In this document: one piece after another, positions 41,324 through 51,231 of the stretch
How the letters are laid out: each line of letters opens with the position of its first letter
How positions within the stretch are numbered: position 1 is the first letter of the stretch
DNA from: Lachancea thermotolerans CBS 6340
Taxonomy: Eukaryota > Ascomycota > Saccharomycetes > Saccharomycetales > Saccharomycetaceae
Direction of reading: 5' to 3'
DNA length: 64,000 nt
NCBI RefSeq assembly: GCF_000142805.1
Contig: NC_013080.1
Coordinates: forward strand, 558,001-622,000
Notes under the pieces: model-generated
What the model was told of the DNA's origin: nothing
The model's input: the letters and a program-made list of their open reading frames with translations, nothing else
Database searches by the model: none
Program-made: the position numbers and the translations under genes

Positions 41324-41905
41324 TCACAGCATTTCGCGAACCACAGCCTCGTGCGGGAAGTCGTCGTCGGCCGGGCTCTTGATCACGCTGGTGCCCTGGA
41401 ACTGCTGGTGTTTGAAAAAGGCGACCCCGTAGCTGGCCGCCGAGATTGTCAGCCCGATGGCCACGGCGATCAGGCTCGTCGCCATCACGGCCAGCGAGCA
41501 CCATTGCACTGCGGCCATCCCAACGTAGAATAGTGTGCGCTTGCCGTTGGTCTCGAACCGCTTGATGAACGCGATGAAGTTGTCACTCAGTGGGCAAATG
41601 CGCAGCAGAAATGGGACTTCCACGAAAAGGATCACCAGCCCCTGCACAATCGCGATGATGCCAAAAACAATCACTGCGCTGACGTGAAACAGGTTGGCGA
41701 TACCCAACGCCACACACAGAAAGATGTTTATGTAGCCGAACCATTGGCCGTACACACTGCACCCTTGTTAGTATTCGTGTGCATTTGTAAAAGAGCGTGC
41801 CCTCTCATCCAGGACACGCACAGAGGATACATACCTGAAATTGAAGCTTTTCAGGTCTCGCACGAGGCCCGCAACGTTAATAAATTGTTTGATATTCAGC
41901 GCCAT
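41324..41905 (-). CDS. TVP18: Golgi membrane protein Tvp18, one intron
   Basis: Exon 1 is 41905-41835 (71 bases, MALNIKQFINVAGLVRDL...). The intron is 41834-41757 (78 bases), starting GTATGT, with a perfect TACTAAC only about 10 bases before the CAG acceptor. Exon 2 is 41756-41324. The spliced product is 167 residues, exactly the length of S. cerevisiae Tvp18, and the junction restores the family sequence NFSVYGQWFGYINIF. Four hydrophobic segments and the conserved tail DDDFPHEAVVREML are seen. Tvp18 is a late-Golgi vesicle protein found with Yip-family proteins; its exact function is unknown. The unspliced second exon alone would lack the conserved N-terminus. Confidence 0.95.
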
Positions 41906-42054
41906 CTTCAGCTCCACAATTTAGGCTCTTGTTAAGGATCTGGTTAATTCAAACTCATCAAAGAACGAGACCGTTTTAGGACTATTTCCATGCCCGCCTT
42001 TCCGAGGGTTGGTCACTCGCCGCCTTAGCGAGACCCTCGGTTCCCAACGGATGT

Positions 42055-42060
42055 CACGTG
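42055..42060. promoter_or_regulatory. CACGTG upstream of CHY/RING gene
   Basis: A single GTCACGTG about 120 bases before the ATG at 42181, a candidate Cbf1-type site in the 275-base divergent promoter shared with TVP18. Confidence 0.35.
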
Positions 42061-42180
42061 CCAACACTCTATACGATCGGTCTTTCAATGTGCAGAAAAG
42101 GTACGACTGAGATATACGAAGCTGCAGATGCCCAAAGGTTCGAAGCACCTATAAACTAGGCTTCCTAACCCACAAAAGCC

Positions 42181-44175
42181 ATGTCAGACAGCGCGTCCGA
42201 ATCAGGGCGTTCGCTTGCGGAGGAAGAGAGTGAAGACGAACTCATCATGAGCGCCTTTGATGCGAGCTTCGAGAAGATTGGACGGGGCTTCCCCCGCATC
42301 AGCTTTCCGTCAATATGGGGTGCCAAATCTGCAGGCCCGGGCACCAAGGACGAGGTCGAAGGCGACTTTGGGCGTTGGAGCCGCAGGTTTCAAATGAATA
42401 CATTCTTGAATGATTTACAGAAAGGACTTAGCTTTTCTAACGCTCTCACACGTCTGCAAACGGTTAAGGCCATCACCGAGGAGGCAATCAGCAACGCGAT
42501 TAACAGCAGTGACACAGGACATGGCGATAACTCTGCCAGTCGGGAGGATGGCGATGCCGATAAACCAGAGGTTCCTGCAGGTGTTGTTCCCGCAGCAAAA
42601 CCCAAAAATGTACCCGCCTACAATGATATGGTCATTCCTCAAGGCAAGGGTCCACAAGTATTAGATGAACATCTACTCAAGCTAACGGAGCTGCCGAGTG
42701 ACCAAAACAATGACGAGGCCACCCTGCGGCAACGGATTCAGCATATCAGGAGCCTTGATCTAGGCCCTGCGAAGACCGCCGCCATGATGCAGCGGCTCAT
42801 GATGGGCAAATTTGTGGATGAGCTCAACCGCCCCAGCCCAACCCCCACGCTTGAAGCCCCACTAACCAGAGATCCTTCGGAGGCAGAAAAAGCGCCCACA
42901 TACCACAATACAGGTGCACTCGGTTGTGCACACTACCAGCGCAACTGCAAACTCCAGTGCCACCAATGTCTTGGTTGGTACACTTGCAGGTTTTGCCACG
43001 ACGAGTCCCCAGAGATTAGCGGCTCTTCGCACCCACATAGCTTCCAGCGTGCGGAGACTCGACAGGTTATGTGCATGCGTTGCAATCACGTTCAGGCGCC
43101 TCAGAAGGACTGTGAAAACTGCGACGAGGAGTTCGCAATGTATTTCTGCCCAGAATGCAAGCTATACGACAATGATGAAACGAAGGACATTTACCACTGC
43201 GCCAAGTGCGGTATTTGCAGGCTTGGACTTGGACTGGGTCTGGACTTCTTTCACTGTGATGGCTGTCAGGCTTGTCTTTCTATTGAGTTACAGGGGAACC
43301 ATAAGTGCATCGAGCGAGCGACAATGTCTAGTTGTCCAATCTGCGGCGACTTTATGTTCACCTCGGTGAAGCCAGTGGTATATATGTCGCCCTGCGGCCA
43401 TGCTATCCACCAACATTGTTTCGACGAGTACACAAAGCACTCATATAAGTGCCCCTCCTGTCAAGTGTCGATACTGAACATGGAAGCTCAATTTAGAGTT
43501 CTCGACAAGGAAATCGAAGAACAGCCACTGCCAGCACCTTACTGCGACTGGATTTGCTATGTATCCTGCAACGATTGCAAGGCCAAAAGCACATGTAAGT
43601 ATCACATTCTGGGGCTCCGTTGCGGCAATTGCATGAGTTATAATACTTCGCAGCTAAAGCTTGTCAAGCCTGAGGAGGCTGCTACACACGACAACGCAGC
43701 AGAATTCGATACCATAACGCAGAGTAACAGCAGTTTTGACTCTTTGAATGTCATGCGGCAGGAATTGCTGCGTGGCCAGTTTCAACGTGAGGAGGTCTCC
43801 CCGCTGATCACTGTTGAAAAGGGCGGGATGCTTTCAAACATTGAACAGTACATGAATGGGTATTTCCATGATGACACCCAGGGTGCAAGTGAGGGTGCAA
43901 GCGCCGATCACGGCGACTTTAGTTCGCAGAATTTGTTCAACACAGCAGGGTTTTTCAAGAATAACAATAGAAACGAAAATCAATCGGGAGACGCTACAGT
44001 AGGTAGCTCTTCGATGGCTAGAGCCCCCTCTTTGACTGAGAGGCTACGGCAGTTCATAAATGATGCGCCGCCTCAGCTATCCATCTCTGATGCGTTCCAG
44101 AAATTTATACAGGGGAGTCACCAAGGACTATCATCTGGCGATGAGGATGACTGCTCATCCCAGGCTTCTGCATGA
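42181..44175 (+). CDS. CHY zinc-finger/RING ubiquitin ligase, Pirh2 (RCHY1)-like
   Basis: 664 residues. After an acidic N-terminus, a CHY finger begins near residue 249 (CAHYQRNCKLQCHQC...), followed by a CTCHY module (CPECKLYDNDETKDIYHCAKCGICR) and a RING-H2 finger at about residues 386-427 (CPICGDFMFTS...CGHAIHQHCF...CPSC), then a small rubredoxin-like zinc ribbon (C..C...LRCGNC). This is the complete Pirh2 order, so an E3 ligase role is inferred. The C-terminal 150 residues are unstructured and Ser/Asp-rich. I know of no S. cerevisiae counterpart with CHY plus RING (Hot13 has CHY only), and TVP18 and ABF2 are adjacent there, so this gene was probably lost in that lineage. Confidence 0.88.
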   Translation: MSDSASESGRSLAEEESEDELIMSAFDASFEKIGRGFPRISFPSIWGAKSAGPGTKDEVEGDFGRWSRRFQMNTFLNDLQKGLSFSNALTRLQTVKAITEEAISNAINSSDTGHGDNSASREDGDADKPEVPAGVVPAAKPKNVPAYNDMVIPQGKGPQVLDEHLLKLTELPSDQNNDEATLRQRIQHIRSLDLGPAKTAAMMQRLMMGKFVDELNRPSPTPTLEAPLTRDPSEAEKAPTYHNTGALGCAHYQRNCKLQCHQCLGWYTCRFCHDESPEISGSSHPHSFQRAETRQVMCMRCNHVQAPQKDCENCDEEFAMYFCPECKLYDNDETKDIYHCAKCGICRLGLGLGLDFFHCDGCQACLSIELQGNHKCIERATMSSCPICGDFMFTSVKPVVYMSPCGHAIHQHCFDEYTKHSYKCPSCQVSILNMEAQFRVLDKEIEEQPLPAPYCDWICYVSCNDCKAKSTCKYHILGLRCGNCMSYNTSQLKLVKPEEAATHDNAAEFDTITQSNSSFDSLNVMRQELLRGQFQREEVSPLITVEKGGMLSNIEQYMNGYFHDDTQGASEGASADHGDFSSQNLFNTAGFFKNNNRNENQSGDATVGSSSMARAPSLTERLRQFINDAPPQLSISDAFQKFIQGSHQGLSSGDEDDCSSQASA

Positions 44176-45520
44176 TAGGGCGGAAAGCAGCCGTCGTATG
44201 AGCTTGCTCATTAGCTCAGGCGGACGGCGGTGCACCCTCTCACCCCCTTTGGAGTTTTTACATAGCATTTGCATTATGCCCTTAGTACCGTTAAATCATT
44301 TTTACATTTAAGATTCAGACCGATCACGCTTGCAAGTGAGCGCACACTTACACCTTGCCCCCATTTTACGCCCCATCTGTTTGCCCCTGTTCGTCAGTAT
44401 ACCGTGTGACTAAAACCAGCATTTAATTTTCTACTTCAACTTTCCTCTCCACAAACCACTTCTGGACCCAGTTCAGGCAAAATTCACATTTATTAGACGC
44501 AAATAGAACGAGTCGCCCGACTTAAGAGTATGTATATCCACGAGTGAGGGCATTGACGCCCTTTCAAAGAGCCATAGGAGCCGCCTCGGCCTCAGAAGTT
44601 GTGACGGATGTTTGTCTTCGGAATTTAAGCGCTGAGTGCTCAGGGGCGAGAGGTCTAATAATACGGAACATGTCGTTTTGTGAATCACGTGAGCACAGCG
44701 ATTATTTCGTTTGAGATGACCACAGTCAAGTGATTTCGTCACGTGTATACAACGTGCTTTATTCAGCCGGTAACGAATTTGTCGCTGCATACCTACTCGG
44801 AAACCTACTCGGAAGGGTTACCAACTCCTATGTCTGGGAGCACGTGGTACATAAAGCCCAATGACCAGTTTTGGGCAAGACGCGGACCTGAAGCGGGTGT
44901 AACGGCCCGCTGCCAGTTTGCTTCTGGGCATAGAAGCTGATGCAACGCCATGCGCTTTTTTTCTTGTTGCTCTAAGAGTGCCACGAGGTTAGTGCGCGCG
45001 CGAGCGCGCGTTTAACTGCAGGCGACGCGGGCGAGGACTGCCCTGCAACTTCGTTTTAGCGGCTCTTTTTCCCCGTGTGCTGACCTACGTGTCACTACTG
45101 CGTAGAAATCGCTGCGTGCGGGAAGATGGGCCAGGGGGTGAAATTTGGGAGGGGAATTTAAAAAAATTTTCTCAGAGCATCAACAACCAAGTTTGACTGA
45201 TACGTCCATTTCTGGTACGATAGAGCGTAAAGTGAGCTCAGCCAGCGTCCCGGAAGCATTCAGACAGCACTGTAGCGTGATCCTTGCCTGGCCTCTCAGA
45301 AGTACGACGCCCCACCACACAGCCCCCCGGAGTCTCCCGTTCCACCTCACAAACGGCAAACGGCAAACAAAAGACAGCTCTGGCATAGACGACCCAGACG
45401 ACCCACAGAAAGACTTGCTTTGAGCCTGCGCATCACACGCCGCACGTCTCGAGGGATTGCAGTTGAAGTGCTACGTTAACCTGCACGTACAGCAGCCCCC
45501 TATTTAACATACCGTCCAAG
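44176..45520 (+). promoter_or_regulatory. Long upstream region of IXR1 with three CACGTG boxes
   Basis: 1.35 kb. CACGTG occurs at 44686-44691, 44740-44745 and 44841-44846, the first two in ATCACGTG/GTCACGTG context. An alternating GC/CG run lies at about 44992-45012 (possible Z-DNA). No gene is recognised; short frames lack family features. A long regulatory leader would agree with S. cerevisiae IXR1, which has a long regulated upstream region. Confidence 0.4.
44791..44814. repeat. 12-base perfect tandem duplication
   Basis: ACCTACTCGGAA occurs twice in direct succession, between the second and third CACGTG boxes upstream of IXR1. Confidence 0.9.
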
Positions 45521-46666
45521 ATGAACGTCCCCAACGTCGGCACCGGCATTTCCCCGCCGCCTAAAGGCTCTTCGAACCACGGGTCCATCCCTAACACTAA
45601 CAACAGCCTGCAGGACCAACTATTACCATATCCGGACCTAGACCCTACAGCCCACCAACAACCTTCGCAGCAGGTCAGCTCTAAACTTCAGCAGCTAGGA
45701 CCTCAGATTCACCACATACCGCAGCAGCAGCCAGTGCACCAAGGAGTGCAAACAAACGCCGGGCACCCTGATATCCCAGTACAAGCAGACATCTACGGAC
45801 AGGCGCTGCAAGCACACCTCCAAACCCCGCAGCAACAACACCATCAACAGCAGCATCAGCAACAGCAGCAACAGCAACAACAACAACAACAACAGCAGTT
45901 CTCAGACGCTATGTTCAACTCTTTTCTCACTCAAATCGGACAACGTCAGGTGGCCAATGTCTTGAACACCTTCAACGCTGGTGCGCATTCTATGAATGCT
46001 GCCATGAACTCGGCTATGGTGACACAGCCGGCACAGAGGTTCTTCCACGCGGCCATGAACACCCCATCTATGATGGAGATGACACACCCGGCGATGATGC
46101 AGCCCACCCCCCAATTTCAGCTGCAGGTCCCTCCACCAATCGCGAAGAAGATGTCTGCAAGCCAGAGCCGAATTGAAAAGCGCAAGATGCTGAAGAAGCA
46201 GGGGCCTAAGAGGCCTTCTTCTGCCTACTTTTTGTTTTCCATGGCGGTAAGGGAGGATTTGGTGAGAGAGTACCCCGACGCCAAGGTCCCAGAGCTATCA
46301 AAGCTCGCTTCCGCGAAATGGAAGGAGATGTCTGATGAGGATAAAAAGCCCTACCATGTGAAGTTCAAGGAGAACTGGGAAAAGTACAGAATTGCCAGAA
46401 AAGAGTACGAATCCAGCTTGCCGCCCAAAAGGCCATCTGGTCCGTTCATCCAGTTTACTCAGGAGGTGCGTCCGCAGATTATTCGCGAGAATCCCCAGAA
46501 GGACCTGATCGAAATAACAAAGCTGATTGGTGAAAAATGGCGTTCTCTTTCTCCTGTTGACAAGAGAACCTACACCGACACTTACAAAAGGAAGCTAAAA
46601 GAGTGGGAGGAACAGTACCCAGAGGAGGCCAGTCCCACCACGCCAAAGGATGTCCTTGGCGAATAG
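45521..46666 (+). CDS. IXR1: Two-HMG-box DNA-binding protein, Ixr1/Abf2 type
   Basis: 381 residues. A Gln/Pro-rich N-terminus with a polyglutamine tract (coded at 45829-45899) precedes two HMG boxes: box A from about residue 229 (PKRPSSAYFLFSMAVRE) and box B from about residue 301 (PPKRPSGPFIQFTQEVR), both closely matching S. cerevisiae Ixr1. Ixr1 binds distorted and cisplatin-modified DNA and regulates hypoxic genes and RNR1; its duplicate Abf2 packages mitochondrial DNA. The place, between TVP18 and IRC21, is that of ABF2 (YMR072W), while the protein is of the Ixr1 form. This single gene predates the split. No mitochondrial presequence is evident, so the Abf2 role is not predicted from the N-terminus. 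Confidence 0.92.
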   Translation: MNVPNVGTGISPPPKGSSNHGSIPNTNNSLQDQLLPYPDLDPTAHQQPSQQVSSKLQQLGPQIHHIPQQQPVHQGVQTNAGHPDIPVQADIYGQALQAHLQTPQQQHHQQQHQQQQQQQQQQQQQQFSDAMFNSFLTQIGQRQVANVLNTFNAGAHSMNAAMNSAMVTQPAQRFFHAAMNTPSMMEMTHPAMMQPTPQFQLQVPPPIAKKMSASQSRIEKRKMLKKQGPKRPSSAYFLFSMAVREDLVREYPDAKVPELSKLASAKWKEMSDEDKKPYHVKFKENWEKYRIARKEYESSLPPKRPSGPFIQFTQEVRPQIIRENPQKDLIEITKLIGEKWRSLSPVDKRTYTDTYKRKLKEWEEQYPEEASPTTPKDVLGE

Positions 46667-46804
46667 AAGAGGTCTTTCGCGGTGCTTCGCCCGTTCCCGT
46701 TCTTTCCCTGTTGCATCCAGCTCTGCTGGTGCGTTTGTAGAATATGAAGACGGCGGGGTCCTGCTACAGGATCACGCTGTATACGGTTTACTTTTAATAA
46801 ATTA

Positions 46805-47419
46805 TTACGGCACGTACACTCCCACTAAGCAAGTCTCAAGGAGTCTCTCGTAGTTAACCCATCTGTGGTACTTGTTGAACAGCGCGGTTGCGTCCTTGCC
46901 TGCTGCTGTCCTCAACAAAATCTCGGCTCCTCCGGGATGGAAATCCAGGTAAGACGAAACGCAGTATACTCTTTGGTTGAGAACGCACCAACAGTCTTCT
47001 GCAGTATTGTGTTTTTGTAGCTGTGCCTTGGTTACCTTGATTGGAGGATAGATTTTAAAAGTTGGGACATTATGCTGTAGCGCCATGAGCGCTTGTGGGC
47101 TGTTGAGCTGCTGGATTTCGGGATCGGCAAGTAGTTTAGCGATGCCTGTGATTAGCAGACCTTGAGATCCTTTCTTGACGGAGAGCTCTGACCAGTCCAG
47201 TGCACTGTGACCAGGTTTTAGGACAACTTTATTCCTATAACCACCAGCCCCCAGAGTACTGCAGCCAGCCTGCGTCGGCACTCTGAAGTCGCCTCCGGCC
47301 GGCGGCCTCATCAGCCGGGAAGTTGTTCGGGGATTTATTGCGGGCGGTTGTGCTTTGAAAGGGGAAGGCTTCCGAAAAGACCCTTGGAAACCTTGTCCTT
47401 CGCTCTCACTCTCTACCAT
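46805..47419 (-). CDS. IRC21: Cytochrome b5-domain protein Irc21
   Basis: 204 residues (201 in S. cerevisiae). The cytochrome b5 domain is in the C-terminal half: LDFHPGGAEIL with the first heme histidine, and KYHRWVNYE with the second. The N-terminal 90 residues are Pro/Arg-rich and variable. Irc21 function is poorly known; the mutant shows raised Rad52 foci. It is convergent with IXR1, as YMR072W/YMR073C. Confidence 0.93.
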   Translation of the reverse strand: MVESESEGQGFQGSFRKPSPFKAQPPAINPRTTSRLMRPPAGGDFRVPTQAGCSTLGAGGYRNKVVLKPGHSALDWSELSVKKGSQGLLITGIAKLLADPEIQQLNSPQALMALQHNVPTFKIYPPIKVTKAQLQKHNTAEDCWCVLNQRVYCVSSYLDFHPGGAEILLRTAAGKDATALFNKYHRWVNYERLLETCLVGVYVP

Positions 47420-48542
47420 GTTTGAGATAGTATTTAACGCATACGGCGGTAACGGGTATTATTTGAGTGTTAATGTTTTTTTTTGTTACAATATCTTTAG
47501 TCCAAATCACCTCTAGGTTACTTCAGTATTTCGATTTACAAACTCGTCAAAGAAACATATCCAAGCCTTTTACGAGTGAGCGAATAGTATGGAAGGGTTC
47601 GCAGACTTGAAAGGAAGGATGCATCGAGTAAAGGCTTTGTAGCGGGGTACCTTGGTCGTAGCATTTCGACTTGAGAAGTTCACACTTATATCACAGGCAT
47701 GCTAACCTATGCCGACGGTCCTTTCGAGTTATTAATAACTGGAGAAATAAGAAAGCGACGGGCTCCACAGAAGACATGTTGATGCGAACACCCTATTCCT
47801 ACATAACTGGCGTTCCAGCGGGCTGTCCATGAGCACCGTAACCACAATGCACTTGGAGAATAAGCTTCTACCGCAACTCGTTCAGTAGTGGCAGCATGAA
47901 CAGCAGAGGCGTAATTCGAAGTCTTTAAAATCTGGCTCGAAATGATTTCCAGCGGAATGGGCCTGGCTTCATGCCCGACCGGATAGGCGTTAAAGAGCCA
48001 GAGACTATTAAGGAGTCATTACAACTAACACATAGCGGCAGTTGAAGTGTTATTCAAAGGACAGCAAGCACCAGGAAATTGAAGGTGGGGTCAAAAAATT
48101 TGTAAGACGGAGTTTGCTCGGGCGCCGCACTCGAACTGAGCGTGCTGGGGCATGCCATGAAGGGACAGCAAGGGAAATCTTCAACTATCGACACCTATCA
48201 CCTACCTCTCGTTGGGCGAAGCGCGTCTTTCGCTGCTTGACAAGCCCGTCTCATTTACGTCGTCATCTATGATCAAGTTGTCACTCTCTCTCGGCGGCTA
48301 ATGTTCGCTGCATTTGAAAAGCCTAGCAGGTAGTTTTCATGAATCAGACAAGATGAAAATTTGAAATAACAGAGATAACCAAGCAAGATGTGGCGATTGA
48401 CACAGATAATGAGAGCTGTTTGCTTTCGCAGGCCTTTTTCGACTGGGGGGCTGGGCGAATGCTAATGAAGATTTTTGACCGTGAATCTTTCAAGTTGTTT
48501 GGCCGTTTGGTTCTCTAGAGACTGTTTCCCGAGGGATTCTTG
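47420..48542. other. Intergenic, IRC21 promoter to homing-endonuclease relic
   Basis: 1.1 kb. The IRC21 promoter lies at the left. I looked for a leftover copy of the amine oxidase 3' end (expected if the element entered by the WHO route) and could not recognise one by eye. The decayed beginning of the endonuclease gene may extend into the last 100 bases. Confidence 0.35.
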
Positions 48543-51231
48543 AGCGCTGATGGCTCCCCCCCCCCCAGAAAGCGGTTAGAGTTAGCCATTCGATCGAGGA
48601 AGTGTATGAGATTGTTCAGCTCAGCCTTCACCAGGCTCACAAGAAAAAGAGCGTGAACTTCACGCCCTATGAAATAATCAGGGTCAAATGTTCTGCGTCC
48701 CAGGTTATCATGGTCTCTATCAAAATGGTGTCAGGTTTCTTTCAAGATAAGCGCAACCCTGAGATTATGAAGACTGAGCCGGAAGTGAGCAGCGAGACTA
48801 CCATGGTCACGGAGGTCCATGGCGAGAAAAATGCCTTGGAAACTACTGCGAATATCCACTTTGATGAATCCACCTTAGTCGAGATTTTTGAGGAAGAAGA
48901 AGAAGCTGGTACTGTTTTTGATGTTGGCCCTGTGGAAACTGCTGACCTCTTCTCGGAGATCACTGAGGCGGATATCAGGGATATTGAAAAGTCGCTTTTC
49001 TTGACAGAGGAAGAGGAGGACGAGCTTGACCCTCACGCCACCAACTTGCAATGGCCCGCAAGAGTTGGCGACTTACAACACCTAGTAGGTCCCGTTCGCG
49101 CCAAAACACGTCCACAGCTGACTCCACTGTCCGGCAGAAAATCCATAATGCGCGAGCAGCTAAAGGCGCTATTCGAAAAAGAGATCAGCGACGTCGAACT
49201 CGGGTCCATAGCTTGGCTACTAGGGTTCTGGCTGGGCGATGGCTAAAGAGTAAGCTTTTTGTTTGCCCTCAACCGGGAAGACGTTGATGTGAACTCAACG
49301 CTTGAAGAGTATGGTCGCATCTGGGGGATGGAACTCTCCATGAAATTCCCTGAAGGAACGAAAGGCGCAACAGGAGGCTTGTACAAGATCTTGCCAACTC
49401 GTAGGGTTCTAACCACAGGCAATCCGTTCTGGAAGGTGGTAATGAGCCTAGGGTTTCGTGTGGACAAGCAGAAAAACTTCCCTTTGATCTACGCCTATGA
49501 CGAGAATATTGTGAGAGAGTCACTGATCGCGGGCTTGATTGACAGCGATGGGTATGTTGACAAGCGACCATACTTCTATGCTTCAATCACAGCAATATAC
49601 GTCCCGTTAAAAGACGGTATAGTAGCAGTATGCCGCTCACTCGGGCTCAACGTGTCAGCATCTTTCACACCTGAGCACATTACTGAAACTGGCTCTCATG
49701 TTCAGGACACATTCAACTGCATCATCACTCCCGGCTTCAACTTCGAAATACTTAAGTCTCTTCTATCCAGGTGCGGCTGCGTGAGAAAGGCGACAGCGAA
49801 GGGCGCACTGCTCGCGACTCTGTCGATAGATGCATTTGCACCTCGCATCAGCTCTGACTTGAGAAAGCCGCTCTACTCATTTGATTGCAGTGAGGCAGAG
49901 GCCGGAGAATGCCGCTCTACTCATTTGATTGCAGTGAGGCAGAGGCCGGAGAATGCTATAAAATCGAGTTTGAGAATGAGGGAACACTAATTACTGAGAA
50001 CCATATCACACTCTGCACGCAGAAGGATAGCTCTCGCGTCTGCTGCTCATGCAAGAATGAGGCAGATGTGTGGTGCCCTGTTCCCTGAGAGAACGAATTG
50101 ACATACCACTCCAAGGTTAAGAAGCTATGCGAGGTGTGCTATACAAACCTGCGACTGTCTCGCACTATGTGCTCGAATGAGGAGTGTCGCGCTATTCTAC
50201 CCAAGAAGGAGCGGGAGCTGTTGCTGAAGGCGGCAAAGGTTGAGAAGACGCGGGATGACGGAACCACCGTTGTGGGATTCCCCCGCGTCAAATGCGATGG
50301 TATGATGCTCATCGATGACTCGCGGGAGGACCTGTATAACCAGCACCGGAAGCCTGGGTTCTGTAACAGTTGCAAGGCAACACATTCAATGAGCTGGTAC
50401 AATGACAATGTGTACAAGGGAAAGAGGATATGTCACAACTGTAATACATACCAGTGCTACACGCAGGCAAGGTGCCAAAATGAAGCGTGTTCTCTGATCC
50501 ATCACTCGAAACATCTCACTGAGATCAAGCTAAACTACCGCCGGGAGACAGGAAAGAATGCAGGCATCGAAGCGGTGCTCAAATGCATCAAGTGTCAGGG
50601 TCCAGTTGCTATTGACAAAACCAAAACTATACGCGACAGGAAAGTTCCTTACAAGCCTGGGGCGTGTCTCACTTGCGATCGGAGAAGTGAGCGGAAGTGG
50701 AAGCGGATACCCTGGGACAAGGTGAGTAGTCAAAGAATGTGTGGAAAATGCGAGGCCCGCTACAGGAAGACTGCGACCAGGTGTCTGAATACCGGATGCT
50801 CACACATCCATACTATTGGAGAGGTTGCGAAGATGGAGAATATGGGCAAGATAAAGGCACACCTACCTGATGGAACGATAGTTTTGGGTCACCCTTGCGT
50901 GAAGTGTGGCTGCACGACTTACAAAGACACAAGCATGAAGCTAAGCTGCAGGAAAAAAGCGGAAGCTGGGCAAATGTGTTACAGTTGCAAGAGTCAGATC
51001 AAGGGCGTGGCAGAGTTAGTAGCTTGGGACAAACAGAACCCCGAACGCCTCTGTAGGGCGTGCTTCTGGCGCTACCATACGTATAAAGCGCACTGCGACT
51101 CAGCCGAATGCTCCCTTGTGCCAAACAAAGAGGGCCTCGATGCTTTGAAGAAAAAGGGACCCATAGAAGTGTGCGAAGAAACACCAGTGAAGAAAGTGTA
51201 CCATGCGCCGTGCCCAAAGTGCAAGGGCTAA
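48543..51231 (+). pseudogene. HO/WHO-family homing endonuclease gene, decayed
   Basis: One gene in several frames. Recognisable parts, in order: remains of the Hint-like domain (SADGS... then VYEIVQLSLHQAHKKK); LAGLIDADG motif 1 (SIAWLLGFWLGDG); motif 2 (SLIAGLIDSDGYV, near 49520-49560); the Hint C-terminal strand (CYKIEFENEGTLITENH); and a Cys-rich zinc-finger tail. The order is that of S. cerevisiae HO. Breaks seen: an 11-C run at 48556-48566 with different frames on either side, TAA at 49244-49246 just after motif 1, a 44-base duplication at 49867-49954, and TGA at 50086-50088. The tail 50098-51231 is still open for 377 codons and has four finger units (from about 50128, 50360, 50660 and 50975), where HO has roughly one. 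FBA1, the known WHO target, is not in this window. Confidence 0.88.
49867..49954 (+). repeat. 44-base perfect tandem duplication in the endonuclease relic
   Basis: The 44 bases at 49867-49910 recur exactly at 49911-49954. As 44 is not a multiple of three, the copy shifts the reading frame. Perfect identity points to a recent event compared with the other damage. Confidence 0.95.

Larger units (their letters stand above)
36600..41700. other. GC-rich patch covering ZF gene, NAT4, MOT3 and most of TVP18
   Basis: Base composition rises strongly here, both in genes and partly between them. A counted example: 40201-40260 has 46 of 60 G or C. Codon third positions in NAT4 and MOT3 are mostly G/C, unlike MAE1 or OPT1. 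The right edge falls within TVP18. Confidence 0.6.

Noticed and set aside
47420-48542. Leftover 3' fragment of the amine oxidase gene expected from WHO-type homing
   Set aside because: No similarity could be seen by eye; a nucleotide and translated alignment against 51406-52600 would be decisive.
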